Below, one piece after another: positions 23,672 through 35,764 of a stretch of 64,000 bases of DNA; the first letter of the stretch is position 1; each line of letters opens with the position of its first letter. The DNA lies in the NCBI GenBank assembly GCA_025093985.1, contig JACAAK010000012.1, positions 992,001 through 1,056,000 on the forward strand, given 5' to 3'. The notes under the pieces were generated by a model. It was not told the DNA's origin. It searched no databases and saw nothing but the letters and a program-made list of their open reading frames with translations. This DNA comes from Calvatia gigantea (lineage: Eukaryota > Basidiomycota > Agaricomycetes > Agaricales > Lycoperdaceae). A program made the translations under genes and the position numbers.

Positions 23672-25227
23672 ATGGTCTCCGCTGACAACCTCAATCTCGA
23701 CGTTCTTGAACAAATATTCTTATATATTCCACATGGACCAAATCTCGCGTCAGTTGCCTTGGTCAGTCGGTCGTTCCTGGAGGCGGTGGTTCCTCGGTTA
23801 TATTCAAGTATCTCTTTTCGCCTAAGACAAGCCAAAACCTACCCAGAGGTCAGTTCCTCAGGATGCAATGCTAGGAGCGGCATTGTGACACGCCCTGAAT
23901 CGCCAGGTCATGACCCCTTTCGGCGCAATCAAGGCGCGTCCCAACCTCGCTACCTACGTCCGCGACGTTGGTACGATTACCCTACTTTTTTCCGGATCCG
24001 AGTCATTCTCAATTTTACCCGACAGAGATCTTTGCCATTCCTCAGATTCAAAAGGGAAACAGGCTGATCCATCATTCCGCGTTCATAAGCGAATGCGCAG
24101 AGGCTCTCAAACTCTGTCACAATCTTAGTTCTCTCAAGACAACCGTGCCAGGAGCGGTCACGTATTTCTTCCCCTCAATTACCAACAAAACTAGGCTGGA
24201 GAAAATCTGTTTATATGCGAACCTTACGACCCAGCAGTCGGAAAGTCTGCTCAGTCTAACTGGCGTCAAGGCACTGGAAATTCAGTTTGGGTCGTGGAGT
24301 GTGGCGGATATCCTACCGAAGTGGATACAAACGAGTTTGCACCGATCATTGAGACACTTGACGTTATATGTGGGTTGTGCCTCCCGAGCCTCTCCATTCA
24401 CGTCCGACTGAGAAACGTAGATGATAACCGACCTCAATGAGGACGTGCTAGAAGCTGCACTTTCTCACTTGCCCGAACTGCGTGGGTTGCATGTCATCCA
24501 ATGTCCCAAAGTGGACCACAATTCCGTTCTGCTTGCCTCACGACATACGCCTCTGCTTGAGCACTTGTCGATGACAACTTCGGTTTGTTGTTTTGCCCTA
24601 GAAGTGTAATTCATGTCTTATGTAAACTACACCTCCAGGAAGTGAACAAAACCATTTCGTTGCCTCTTTCCGAACTCAGCTGCATCCGAAGTCTCGCCCT
24701 CGACTCTCGATCAGCAGATCCCCAAGTCATCCTTTCCGCCATTCTCCAATATCTTCGGACCATTTACTTTCCCTTGACGTCATTGAAACTTCGGGTTGCG
24801 CAAAAGAAGATTGTGGTGCCGTTAGATTTCGTTAAGAGTGTAATAGAAATTCACGGTCATGGTCTTCAAGTACTGTCCTTTCTGGATTGCGAAATTTCCA
24901 TGAAAGCGATCGAGCACATATGCAGTGATTGTCCCAAGCTCGAGCGAATGGACCTCGCCCTTCCGATGAAAGAGCTTGTGGGTGTGCTTATCTCATATCC
25001 TCCCTGCTGCTAGCTGACTTTGACGAAAGGGTGTCTTTGGCAGGGCAATATCTCGCGCAAAGAACTTGCGTACTATTGTAGGAGCCGAGAATCACACCCA
25101 ACATGGTCCAAGAATGTACCTCACTGCCGACAATATCGAGAATTTCATGGGTACGGTGCCCAGTCTGAGGACCATTATTGATGGTAACCGCATCTGGACG
25201 GTGTGTCGTCTGAGGATTCTACAATGA
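23672..25227 (+). CDS. F-box / leucine-rich-type protein
   Basis: From ATG 23672 the protein starts 'MVSADNLNLDVLEQIFLYIP' and 'LASVALVSRSFLEAVVPRLY'. This is an F-box-like segment of the kind expanded in Agaricomycetes, which usually couple substrates to SCF ubiquitin ligases. The rest has loose leucine-rich repeats ('LHVIQCPKVDHNSVLLASRHTPLLEHLSM', in parts; 'GLQVLSFLDCEISMKAIEHI'). Introns near 23850-23906, 23971-24026, 24370-24420 and 24584-24639 join in frame. The last intron (from about 24980 to 25043) leads to 'ISRAKNLRTIVGAENHTQ', but the phase does not match the obvious donor, so this junction is uncertain. The stop is taken at 25225-25227. The substrate is unknown. Confidence 0.65.
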
Positions 25228-25753
25228 CCTCAACTGACTTGAAACGGGTTCGCCTTAGCGAAAGCGGTCGCAAGGCATTGGCATTGCCGTCAACCTCGAA
25301 AGGCGCCCCACCCGAAAGGCTGGGACTCATTGGTTCGTGCCCCAGGAAGCTTGAATCGTTGCCGTTATCCCTATGCTTCGAATTTCCTCTATTATCCGTC
25401 AACTGGGATCCCCCACCCCACTTGCACGTTGTAAGGTGGTAATACTCGCCGCCCAAGTGCCCTGATATGTTTCGTTGTCATGTTCTGCTTGGTGACTAAT
25501 ATGCTGTCTACGTGATACCCGGTGAGAAAGTGATACATGCAAAAGTGCTAGAAACGTGGATGATTTTATTCTACTGCTAAGTTCAAATTATAAGCCCAAT
25601 GTCGCGACACCGAGCATGCTGGACATCCAACCCCGCTAACTACCGTTTTTGATTAAAGCTAGAAGGTAGTATGGGGAAGTTGTCATTAGTGAGGAGTGTA
25701 GCTCCCCCGATTGCGCCAGCCAGCCCAATGAATAGAAGTTGATTCCCCGTTTT
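25228..25753. other. Intergenic region between convergent genes
   Basis: About 0.5 kb lies between the F-box gene and the minus-strand gene that follows. ORFs on both strands here (such as 25175-25456) overlap each other and show no recognisable motif. Confidence 0.45.
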
Positions 25754-26341
25754 CTAGAAAGATCCCTGTCAGATTTTTAGTTTCACGCCTGAGTGGAGGA
25801 GTCTTACCCTTTGTTGGTTCGATGGTCTATGATAATATCGTGTTATACGTGCGGGACCCTCAAACATCTCTACTAAGGGTTCCGAAGCACTGGGTGACAA
25901 CGATGGAGTATGGTGCCGCCTCATTTGCCTTGTGGAAGCAGGCACTGAGCTCAACGCCTGTTCCACCCGCCGTTGGAAAGCAAGTGGCAGGTTTCGCGGC
26001 CGGGCAGGCCCGTCAAACATGATGGGAGGAGGAAGTGTCGTCGGGGGCGGACGTGGTAGCGATGTGTTGAGAGTTACCGAAGGCTCCGCTTCCTGTGTTT
26101 GCCATCGCGTCTGTGTTTTTGAGCGGATGAATTCAGCGCTCTCGCCCAACCTCGAAGGAGCGTCAAAGATATCAAAGATGGGCGCAAGAGTGATTTCTTC
26201 AGGCTCTGCTGGTAGTGCTGCAGCAGAGGCCTGGAGGAGTGTTGCCCGAATTGGTGCTGAGGAATGGACGAGGCGTGATGGTGATAACGATGTTAAGAGG
26301 CTCCGGCGGAGGCTGGCCATTACCTGATGGCTCGTAAACAT
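25754..26341 (-). CDS. Small probable mitochondrial protein with a thrice-repeated FDGPAR-like motif
   Basis: I do not recognise the family. The ORF is about 190 codons. From the second Met (26320) the N-terminus 'MASLRRSLLTSLSPSRLVHS' is Arg/Ser/Leu-rich without acidic residues, as in mitochondrial presequences. The remainder is Pro-rich and carries three similar short motifs: 'PIFDIFDAPSRLGES', 'PIMFDGPARPRN' and 'EMFEGPARI', about 50-60 residues apart. The sequence can run to TGA at 25769. A 45-nt intron (donor AGG|GTAAGA, acceptor CTGACAG) would instead end it at TAG 25754-25756 with GSF. It converges on the F-box gene. The function is unknown. Confidence 0.55.
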
Positions 26342-28186
26342 GGTCTACTGAAACCTTAGAGATGAGGTTCCAGGGGCTGGACTGAGGGCGAAAGGCTTTA
26401 TAAAGAAATGCCTCCGAAAAATTATCGGGAGATCTACTCGAGTCAACATGGGAGTGAAGTCATGCAAAGGGGCTTTTTCCGGAAAGTATCCGCCTGGATT
26501 GGAAAAGTGCCCGCCAACGCTAAGCCTATAGTACTGTAGCTCCTAACTTCTTGTGTATGAAAATGGACATTGATGTGAACAACGAGGACAAGAATACCAG
26601 GTTTTTTCCCTGTTTGGAACACGCGTTGGCAGGCGGCTGTTTACATTGCGATGGATGGGTGGATACTATAATACGCCAAGACATCTGAAACGCGGATATG
26701 GAGCGGAGATAGAGTTTTTGTTGGAGGATCGTGGAGGGCGTCGTTCGGTATCTGTGCAAGTACCGTGTTAGTTATGAGATGATGAATGGTTTTCGGTGCT
26801 TCGTTCGGGCTTGGCAAGAAGTTCGCCCTGGGCAATTATGGGATAACCGGTGCCCGGAGATCATGGCAAAAGATTGGCTGAGATGATGCGGTGGCGAAAA
26901 GAGAGATCTAGTCAAAGAAACCTCCAGCAAAGCTCGGTTACCGCTTAAACGCCACCCTGAGTTTTGGTTTGTCCCACACCAGCAGTGCAAGCGATCCATG
27001 AGATGTTGAGTGACCGGTAAAGATGATTGAATAATGGTGTATGATAGAGTGAATAGCCGAGGTGGTAGAAATTTATGAATGAGTGATCATGCGTAGTTTG
27101 ACTGTTCCTTTAAATTCGGTTCCCAGTGAGAACATACTGTGTATTCAGACGCCAGAGTCAAAGAACCAAAATGATAATCCATTTGGTAAAGGATTCAGAA
27201 AGTTCGGCCGCCTTGATTCTCGAGAATGAGCCAGTTGTTAAACCCAAGTTGGTTCAAGAAGACCGTCCGATTACGGAGCTTGATAATCAAAGATACGCGC
27301 AGAGACACTAAAAGCACAGCCTTGCTGGTAGGAATCGTAAGAACCGGCGCGGGATGAATCCACTAATCCAACTAAGAGTCGAAGGGATGCTTGGCTGCTG
27401 GAACCTGAGTGCGGCGGGGCGTAGGAAAGTACGAGTAAGCCAAGGAGTTCTGGAGCGTCAGGAGACACTTATTGCCATGAAAACAAGCGGATATCGATTA
27501 CAACCAACTCGCGGTAAGGTGGCTTGTCGAACACCAGACGAATGGCGACCCGAGCTGTTTGCGGCAGTTTAGTTTGCAGGGCTTCGCTATCTCGTGTTCC
27601 CACGATCTGAGCTTTCCCAAGCCCGGCAAGTATCCGAATCAAGCATGTCAAGTCGGGCCGTCAAGTGACATCCGCAACATAAGTACTTACGGCTATTTTG
27701 GAAGCGATTCATTGCACAAAGGTGAGCATTATGCTTGTTGTCCACATAATTGTACCATCTCACAATAGTAAACTTTTTTATGGACTGCTTTTGGAATCTT
27801 GGATACCAGCCTTATATGTCATAATCCTCGAAACAAGAAACGGAGAGCGGCTCTCAGAGTCTCAGTGTCACTGACCCTTTGCAATGGGCACTATCCTTCA
27901 GGCAATTAACCACGCTCGTGGGTTCAATAATGCGGAATGGCATGGAGGCCAGAAAATGTACCCCTTGGTACACGGATGGTGACAGGAATAAACTTTGCCT
28001 TTATGAGGGCACGCCTGAACCTCGCGGACAACACGTGTCGGGTGTCGTTCCACTTGCAGTACCCAGGTTTCGTCGCCGGAGACAAAAATTGTACCACCTA
28101 CTGTTTCAGCTGTGTCCGATGTACATGAGGCATCTCATCTGAACCTCAAAAGTAGGAGGAACCACACACCTTGTCCCACAACCGTT
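26342..28186. other. Long gene-poor stretch
   Basis: About 1.8 kb has ORFs no longer than about 90 codons on either strand and no recognisable protein motif, tRNA or repeat. It holds the promoters of the flanking divergent genes. Confidence 0.45.
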
Positions 28187-30340
28187 ATGACCGCCCCCTC
28201 CTGCGTTTCTGTCAACAACAGCTGTGTTCTCCCTCAACATGGTTTTAGCGCCGACATCGATTTCAAATCACTATTGAAGGATAACCCTTTTTTATTCCGT
28301 GTATACACCCCAAGAGAACGTTCCCCCTTCTTCGATAACACAGATCCATACTTCCTCGCCCCTAAATTCAACGAAGAATATGTACGCTCCCCGGTGGAGT
28401 TTAAGGAGCAACGACTCATTGATGGATGGGAAGTAACCTATTCAGACGTCGCCAAACACATGGATTGGACGACAAGGACGGGATCCCCTTTTATCTCAAC
28501 ATCTTTCAGCTTCGCGTGGTGTATCTGGGATGCCTTGCGCCGTTTCCACCAGGGTGTCAAGAAGGATGTCCAGGTAGCCGTAATTGATGGCCGAGCCGTT
28601 GCAGATAGAGCCAAGGCCGCGGTAGAACTCCTCGAATTGAGTTCATCTAGCGAGTACGTTTCTTATCACTCCCAATCTAGGGCACTCATCTAATCAAATA
28701 TTGCAGGAGGACAAAAGAGTATTGGAAATGGCATCGGTTTTCACAAGAATCACAGTCGGCCCTGGTTTATGGCTCGATACCAGGGACCGCTGTCCTCGCA
28801 TCGATTCCACTTCTTTCCATTTTGCGACATATGCCTTCATACTTCCTCAAACCAGGATACCACACGCTCAATGCCGAAAATCCACTCTCTGGAATTGGGT
28901 GGAATTACACAGAAAAGAAGACCAGTTTCCGGCGTTTCTGCCGAGATATGTCGAGCCGGTTCCATGGTTTGACCACAGAGGAACAACTGGCGGATACCAC
29001 TGCAGGCTCCCTTGCGCTCGCGATGGCTTTCTTGCGACCCTGGTTCCACCAGATGGTTGACCTGGATAGTGACCAAGCTGTTCAAATCCTCGCAACTCTC
29101 ACTTACATTATTGCACAATGGCCTGGACGGGAGTGGGTGCGTGAGCGCCCAGAGATTCACGACTTGATACACGCCATGGCGTCTACCCTTTGCCAGGAGC
29201 TGCGCGAAAAGCGTGTGCTCCAGGTAAAGGATGAAGTCTCACGTCTCCAAGGAGTCGTCGAAGAACTACACGACGTGGTGAAAGATTACCAAGTGAAGTT
29301 GAACTCCTTGGGTAAGCGACCCAGGACAAACCGGTCGAGAAAACCACTGCCCACGCTGTTCATTAACCCGAACGCCCCGGTGTTTACTCCACCGGTAAAT
29401 GCCCCCGAGCCATCCCCGAGCCACATCCCGCCATCGTCGGCCACCAAAGTCCAAAGTCCTCTCACCCCTCCTGACACTCCGAAATCTTCATCATTCACTA
29501 ACAGAAGAACTCGTGTCTTAACGTACTTCGGCTCAGGACAGCGCAACGGATCCTCGCTTGCAAGGCGTGCCCAGATCTCACCCGGCGCCCGACCCTGAGA
29601 CGCCTCCCCTTAGCGCCGCAATCATTGCCTCGATCAATGCTGTAGCAAGTCAATCACTCTCACCCTCCGAACACTACGATATTAGCGATACCTCTCCCGA
29701 AACATACTCCAACGTGCAACCAAAGTCCAGTTCAATCGCACTAACTCCGCCCTTTATCCAACCTCAGAGCTCTCACACTCCTTCATCTGCTCTTTCAGAG
29801 ATCCGACCTGAGGATATACCTTTACCCCCTACTCCTCCCCAATGGGGCTCTGTGATACCAAATGCTCCATCAGAGTATCCACCACTACCGTCACCTCTTG
29901 AGGACGACGATTCGTGGACGATGATCCTTTCTCAAGTCGACAACCTCGAGTCCGAGGACGATGGTGACGATGATACACAAGTCGGCGAAGATGGTTCCTA
30001 TAGGAAGGGACTGCAAGAATCTCTTGCGACTCTACGGGACGGGGAAACCCCTTCCCCTGGTTCTCCCACTCTTGTAATTGCCCCATTCATTGAACCAGGA
30101 CCGTCAGGCTCCAAGGACGTGCCCGAATATGTTCCTCCTCGACCTATATCCGGTATCTTCGCAGATCCCCTAGAAATCGATCTTTCACAGGTTGATCTTA
30201 ATGACGAGCGGTTTCTGGGTCATCGACCACCAAGAATACTCGAGACGGCAGGCTGTCTCATAACTGGTTTTTTGGTCGGAGCCCTGATTACTGTCTCCAT
30301 TTTTAGTCCGCAGCGCCGGATGATTCTTCACTTGACGTGA
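28187..30340 (+). CDS. DUF7587-like protein with coiled coil and C-terminal membrane anchor
   Basis: The N-terminal domain reads 'PFLFRVYTPRERSPFFDN', then 'HMDWTTRTGSPFISTSFSF' and 'WDALRRFHQG'. This resembles the fungal DUF7587 family; the arrangement of an Arg, a PFIST/S block and later acidic residues loosely recalls ADP-ribosyltransferase folds, which is inference. Intron 1 (28653-28704) joins SSE to RTKEYW. A helical middle region follows, then a coiled-coil-like segment ('VKDEVSRLQGVVEELHDVVK', about 29225-29290) and a long Pro/Ser/Thr-rich linker. The end is a single hydrophobic helix 'CLITGFLVGALITVSIF' (about 30247-30300) and a short basic tail, suggesting a tail-anchored protein. 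The frame change near 29560 is explained by an intron ending at 29613, with donor GTACTT at 29523 or GC at 29565. Confidence 0.65.
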
Positions 30341-30653
30341 AATACTCGTACTTCTTACCTTGAACCTCAACAACAAATGACAATGTATCTGTACCTTTTT
30401 TATCTGTACCTATAACACTCATATATCATAGATGGTCTATCCTGTGGATCGAACTCTGAGCCTCTCCTGAGGGTGACTGAGCTAATTTATGTATATCCTT
30501 CACATGGCAGCAATGTAGTGCATGAGTTTACATTCTCTTGACTATCTTGGCACCGAACAAAACGTAGACTTGGCCGATAGAACAGAGCGGGCTACTTCGG
30601 GTCCTTATGAAAGTCACGTCTTCGACGCCGCTCATTACTCCTTCCGAGGCTTC
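30341..30653. other. Intergenic region between convergent genes
   Basis: About 0.3 kb of AT-rich 3' flank sits between the membrane-anchored protein gene and the O-methyltransferase gene. Nothing else was recognised. Confidence 0.4.
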
Positions 30654-31540
30654 TATTTTTTAAACGCGTACAGGAACCCATCATATGCCTTTGCACCCAC
30701 TGTCTGCATTACGGTGGCATCCACGTCCTGGTCTGTCTTTATTGCGTGCACCAACCGGCGCACCCCTTCGACGTCGTCATCCGTATACTCCAGATCAGAG
30801 ACCCGACCATAACGAACGACATTGTCAACGATCTAAATGACAAGCGTGAAATGGTTGAGTAACCGGTGACCAAACTGCCTGGGCGACTGCAAGGTGGTGC
30901 GCGGATTGCCGGCGCAATAACTTAAATACTCACAATGACACCGCCAGAACGAATTAGACGTTTCGCGTGAATGAAATATTCCAGGTTTAAAGGCTTATCG
31001 GCGTCGATAAATACGAGGTCAAAGGGTGGCGAGGGTTTAAGGTTTGCAAGCGAGTCGACCGCACGACCGACGATGATATTTATCCTTGAGGAGAGCCCGG
31101 CGTTGGCGATATTCTCAGACGCCACCTAATAGTGGGGAATGTAAGTGACGGTTTGAGGTACTTGTATTTAAGGTGTCACCTTGGCATGTTCCTCGTTCAA
31201 CTCTAACGTTACGACTTCTCCGTCAGGAAGCGCTCGAGCCAACCAGATGGTGGAATATCTATTCCAGTAAGTTGGCGAGCGCGTAGAGCTTGTGTAGCAG
31301 TAAGACCCACCCACCAAGCGTCCCAATTTCTAAAACCCGCTTAGCACCTATAGATCGAGCCAAGAGGTTCAAGAACCTCCCCTGCGCCACGCTAACAGCG
31401 ATGTCAGGAAGGCCCTTCTGCTCACTGTTCTTGATCGTAGCATCAAGAACAAAATCGTTGGGGATCAAGAACGAGTTGAAATAGTCATCTGAACGCATCC
31501 AGTCTTGGGTGGATGTTTCCTTGTGCACTTGACGAGGCAT
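30654..31540 (-). CDS. Class I SAM-dependent O-methyltransferase (caffeoyl-CoA/catechol type)
   Basis: This is a Methyltransf_3 family enzyme that transfers a methyl group from SAM to a hydroxyl of a small, often catecholic, substrate. The Met at 31540 begins 'MPRQVHKETSTQDWMRSDDY'. SAM motif I is 'RVLEIGTLGG', joined to 'YSTIWLARALP' across an intron. 'VVTLELNEEHAK' follows, then the metal-binding 'FDLVFIDADKP' and 'DNVVRYGRVSD'. The C-terminus 'GAKAYDGFLYAFKK' is typical. The stop TAG is at 30654-30656. Three introns splice in frame and the expected length of about 230 residues is met. There is no signal peptide, so it is probably cytosolic. The natural substrate cannot be read from the sequence. 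Confidence 0.88.
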
Positions 31541-32173
31541 GGTGGGTTCCTGGGATTATGATGGCTCGGTGGTTCCGTGGTATCCATTTATATACCGGCG
31601 TAGGGATATTTCAGATACTATAGGTCGAACAGGAAAAAGGGAAAACGGGTACATGATATTTTTATCTACTCAGGGAACACTTATTCGTGTCTGCGGAAGT
31701 TTGTTTGCAATGCAGTCACTTGGCACATAATAGTACGAATGGGCTTACTTATGACAATGACAGACTCAGGCGCAAGGTAGGCGAAAGGCTTATATGCAGG
31801 AGAAAAAGGTATCGAGAGGAAAGCTACATCACCCAAGACAGGACCCTTCGTGCCTCCTCTGCCCTCCGTTTAACTGTTTCCTGAACTGCTTCTTCCCAGA
31901 TACTGTCTGGATCTACATGATCTCCCGTGGAGCTCCAGCATGCCTTAACGTGATTTTCAGCATCTTTCAGCTCGAACACAACACAGTTGTCGACTGTGAT
32001 GGGTTTGCGGAAATCCCATCTAATGATGGTCGGACGTTGGGGTACGTCGTAGGGCGGGATTGCACTACGTCCACGATACAGGTCCTCGAAGATGAAGCCG
32101 ACATCATCTTCTTCAATAGGAAGTCGGCTATGAGCCGATGAGCACGGAGAAAAAGTGAAGGATCCGACGGAAC
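31541..32173. other. Intergenic region
   Basis: About 0.6 kb separates the O-methyltransferase start from the end of the E1-like gene. A plus-strand ORF at 31794-32141 has no recognisable motif and low coding plausibility. Confidence 0.4.
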
Positions 32174-33507
32174 CTACTTGAGCTGTTCGCCCCTAAGTTT
32201 CGATTCTCGATGTAGCATATCACGGTACATCCTCTCGTAAAGCTTTTTCCTATTTTTAATGGGCAGGGGATTGGAAATAGGCTTTTGGGCAAGCTCGCAA
32301 AGGATATAGGTCACCGCATTCAAACCAAATATCGCGGGTAGCGGACCTGTGAGGACACTGAGACATAATCCCGATTGACGACAAGAAGAAACGTACCAAG
32401 AACGGGTAGTATTCTCACCCGAAAATCATCGAACGCACCAAGCTCCTTGACGGGGCCTTTTTGAAACTCCTCTTCCGGTAGTGGAAGGAGCTTTACGTCT
32501 CCTGGTACTTCGGTGGAGTAAACAACAGGGATGCCACTGTTGACACCCAGGAGACGAAGTCTTCGGCGGACGGAACGTGCAAGGGGGTCGTAGACCGTGG
32601 AAGAAATGTCGCTGATTTGTATTCTTGTTGGATCGGATTTGGCACTTGCACCCATAGAAGAAAATACCTATTCATCCTGTTTCAGTAACAAGGCCCGTTG
32701 ACATTCACCAAAATGCATGCCTTAATCCCATTATCGTGGCAATGCTTCAATAGATCAACCTTCGTCTGTATGTTGTCAATGGCGTCTGCGTTACCAGTCA
32801 GCAACTTATGACCTGGGAAGGGGAAAGGGAACATACCAATGACCCAATCCGCGCCCTCCAGTAAAGCACCTCCCTCTTCCTTCGTCCACAATTCCTTGAC
32901 TGCTTCCACCTTGACCCATCTACATATTTGCTTTAATGTGTTCTTGATGGACTTGACTTTTTCAGCACCCACGTCGCTATATCCAGCCGTAGCGTGTCGG
33001 TTCAGCGAAGAAAGGGTAACTTGGTCGAAGTCAATGATGCGAATCCTGCCGACTCCTCTGCTCACATAGTCAGAATATGAAGAGGGTTACGGGACGGGTT
33101 AACATACGATCTTGCAAGCATCACAGCTGCCCAGCTGCCAACACCACCAGCACCAACAATCACGATGTAGCTATTCCGGATTCTGGCCATCCCATCCTCG
33201 CCAAAAAACGCGTAATTTCTCGCGAGTTGTTCCCGTATCAGGCCTTCACCATATTCGTATTCCTCGAGAGAAGGGGTACCATTATCAGTTGCCAACTGTG
33301 GCCTTGGTGAACCGGAACTAGTGCTAAGGTCCGATTCTAGCAGAGATCGCTTGATGTCCTCTTCGAGGTGTTGTCTGCGCCACCTCTTGTTGTAACTGTT
33401 GTACGTAGTTAGGAGAGCTGCAGTAGCCAATGACGCAGCAACTGCAGTACCAATAAGCTGGGCTTTATGAGAGTGAAAGTTGAACGAGCACATTGGTATG
33501 AGCCACA
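32174..33507 (-). CDS. tRNA threonylcarbamoyladenosine dehydratase (TcdA/TCD family, E1-like)
   Basis: This ThiF/E1-like enzyme cyclises t6A37 to ct6A in tRNA using ATP; yeast TCD1 and TCD2 are mitochondrial outer-membrane proteins. The N-terminus has a hydrophobic helix ('LIGTAVAASLATAALL'), agreeing with membrane attachment. Next come 'RNYAFFGEDGMARIR' and the nucleotide-binding 'VIVGAGGVGSWAAVML'. 'RIIDFDQVTLSSLNRHA' and 'SSMGASAKSDPTRIQ' are family signatures. The C-terminus is 'GLNAVTYILCELAQKP' and the stop is at 32174-32176. Either Met 33507 or Met 33493 could start it. The join to VFSSMG works only with a GC donor (intron 32668-32720, 53 nt). That gives N-G-I-K-V-F-S-S-M, as in homologues. 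Confidence 0.86.
32668..32720 (-). other. GC-AG intron in the TcdA-like gene
   Basis: On the minus strand the donor is AAG|GCATGC and the acceptor GAATAG|GTATTT, giving a 53-nt intron. GT donors inside it would yield 35- or 41-nt introns and insert extra residues (ACIL) into a strongly conserved block. Confidence 0.65.
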
Positions 33508-34453
33508 TGCTGTACTGAGCGGAGCCACCAACAAAAAGTGACCGATTCCGGAAAAATGTCGGGCCGATCCCGGAATCGTCTATGACATCATCACTTCGTA
33601 AAGAAGACTCTCCCAATGAGTTCGTGCAATTGTGAAGGCAACCGCGAAGATAAGATTTTCTGGCACTATGATGACGAAATACCTCAAGTTGGGAGGGGAG
33701 TACTTCGGGGCCTCGACGGCGGCGGCGTATGTGTGACCTATCGTGTTCCCTGAGGTCCAAGTGGACATGCATTGAGCAGAACTCTTGTGGTTTAGATTTT
33801 GAATGTTTTCTCATATAATTGCAGGCTCCATTTGGGCTCGATGTTGGTCGCCGCCAGAAAGAGTTATATACACATTACTCAAAGGACCGATCCTTTTTGT
33901 TACCGTTCAGGCCTCCGAACATATCAAGTTGGGCCAGTGCGACTCACCACCCCCTGACCTTTCGGCAGATAGACACCCAATCATTTTAATGGCGGTATTG
34001 TGCACTCAGCCGGTGGGCAATCTCAAAGGCCTGCTCTTATATACTCACAGGGAGCTCGCTGAACAACTGAAACGAGGCCCCTTGTGTGGCATCAAGCATG
34101 GAAGATACGACTTTCGTTGCCGAGACGGCCTCCCAAGAGTCGCCAGATGTGGGATGTGTTGAGTGAGCGGAAGTTCCGTCGGCTCGCTATCTGAACATTT
34201 CTTCTTGCCTTGTTTCGGCTAGTTTTCAAAGGTAGCTAGTTAGTTGTTTGATGTTGTTTGAGCGGAGTTGCATTCGTCGGGGGATTTGTTGTTCATCGTT
34301 GGGACAGAATAGAGGAATTGGGTATTGGGATCGGTGCACACGAGCTCACTGGATGGATTGATTCTGATCTGCCGTGACTGTAGTCTTTCACTTGTAGATT
34401 AGTCTTTCCGTCGTTATGTTGGGATCAAGATTGGCATTCAATGTACACCGGAA
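33508..34453. other. Intergenic region
   Basis: About 0.9 kb lies upstream of the E1-like gene. A minus-strand reading frame extends beyond its start codon to 33814 but is Arg-rich and non-conserved. No other feature was recognised. Confidence 0.4.
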
Positions 34454-35581
34454 CTACTCCTTGCTATATTGCGGAAAATAATGACCAGAGTGCCTCAGTT
34501 CTTCCGTGGAGCCAGGAAACCCCTTCACCCATGATCCTTGAGCACAATCCTCTGTCCATGTGTCCTCCTCCTCTTCTTTGTCAAGGTGCTCTCGAGGGCA
34601 GATCGGGTAAGTTAAAAGGGGTACAAACGCCAAATAGTGGAACAAGCTTTCTACATGTTCTTCCTCGACATCCAAGTCGCCACTATTGACCCACTCATCC
34701 CAGTTACCAGAGCAACCCAACATAACGAAATGCTTCAGACCGGGGGGAAGCACTTCTGAGCTTCGGTGGCAATTGCATACACCTGATCCATCGCCACCCA
34801 ACACTGGTGCGTTTTTGTCTAGGCCAGCATGTAAACGCGCATGTGAGTGAGATTGTCAAGGGAATTGAGACTTTTCCCATGAGGGCAATTGAGGCTTTTC
34901 AGAGTTAAAGTCGAGATGAGTAACATATTTGAAAATCGGAAGGCGAAAGGTGTTTTCATCCCCAGGCAGTAAGTCGACATTGATGCAGAGGGCCTTGAGT
35001 TTTGGCCAGTTTTTAATCTTGAGAATAATGGTTAACTCTTCTCGCACAACAGACCAGCATTCGAGGCTGACAAGGCAGTCGCAAACTTGCAGAAGCTCGA
35101 GTTCGAAATCGCTGTTCAAGTATTCAAAACTGTTGTCGGTGAAAATTCTCTGGGCACTCCTGGAATAGAACTCCGTTGGCTTCGACCTGAACGTCTCTTC
35201 GTATAGTTTGAGGCGTCTATGATTTTTTTTCAAAATCCGAATGGAAATCTTCAGGAAGGATGATAATTTCATAGATAAGGGGGTCAATCCTGTTGCAAAC
35301 AGGGTCAACTTGATATCACGACAGCGCAGAGAGAAGGATTCACCATTCCCTGACTTAACGTGACACATATACCCATTCACCTGGGTTACCTGGGTGACCA
35401 CATTCTGCGGAATGATAAGCAATCTCAAAAGATGCGTCCGTATTTCAAATGGGAGATCGTTGAGTTTCGTGAAGGCGCGTGGCGGGGATGGGGTTGATAG
35501 CTGTGGCTCCTGTACTGAAGCTGGCCCAACCCCAAGGTCGGGGAGGTTGTTCTGATTCTGCATGTCCGTAGTTGGGCTCAA
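34454..35581 (-). pseudogene. F-box-like gene, interrupted
   Basis: From Met 35581 the ORF has a Pro/Ser-rich start and then 'FTKLNDLPFEIRTHLLRLLI', an F-box-like helix pair. A leucine-rich body follows ('LPIFKYVTHLDFNSEKPQL'). It meets TGA at 34856-34858. The next ORF (ending at 34454) is in exactly the same frame and continues plausibly: 'PPGLKHFVMLGCSGNWDEWV'. Between them the +1 frame reads 'SLNSLDNLTHMRVYMLA', which looks like the natural continuation of a leucine-rich F-box protein. At least one lesion therefore interrupts the gene, unless an unseen intron removes it. It could be a recent pseudogene or affected by base-call errors. No substrate can be named. Confidence 0.5.
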
Positions 35582-35678
35582 CCACCCCAGTAAGCTTCGA
35601 TTGGAGTCCCGCCTGGTAAAGGAAGGGTGTATGCAGTGGGAAAACTAGATATATGAGAATTTTTGAAACTCATATCAG

Positions 35679-35763
35679 GTCCTTGTCGATTAGTGGTCAA
35701 ATCATCTCGTTGTGGTATTGTGACTGCTCCGAGAAGCCGGAAGTTCGAATCCTCCCTGGGACA
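35679..35763 (+). tRNA. tRNA-His (anticodon GTG) with a 13-nt intron
   Basis: The D stem is GATT/AATC (perfect). The anticodon stem TCTCG/CGAGA at 35705-35709 and 35730-35734 encloses TTGTGG. The intron 35716-35728 sits after the base 3' of the GTG anticodon, the canonical tRNA intron site. The T arm is GGAAG-TTCGAAT-CCTCC with one A-C mismatch. The acceptor GTCCTTG/CTGGGAC has one T-T mismatch and G-T pairs. A T6 run follows at once. The mismatches leave open a decaying copy or sequence errors. Confidence 0.72.
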
Positions 35764-35764
35764 C

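Noticed and set aside
29523..29613. Apparent frameshift in the DUF7587-like gene
   Set aside because: An intron with donor at 29523 (GT) or 29565 (GC) and acceptor ending at 29613 joins the two frames.
33508..33814. N-terminal extension of the TcdA-like protein
   Set aside because: The upstream reading is Arg-rich and non-conserved; homologues begin close to Met 33507/33493.
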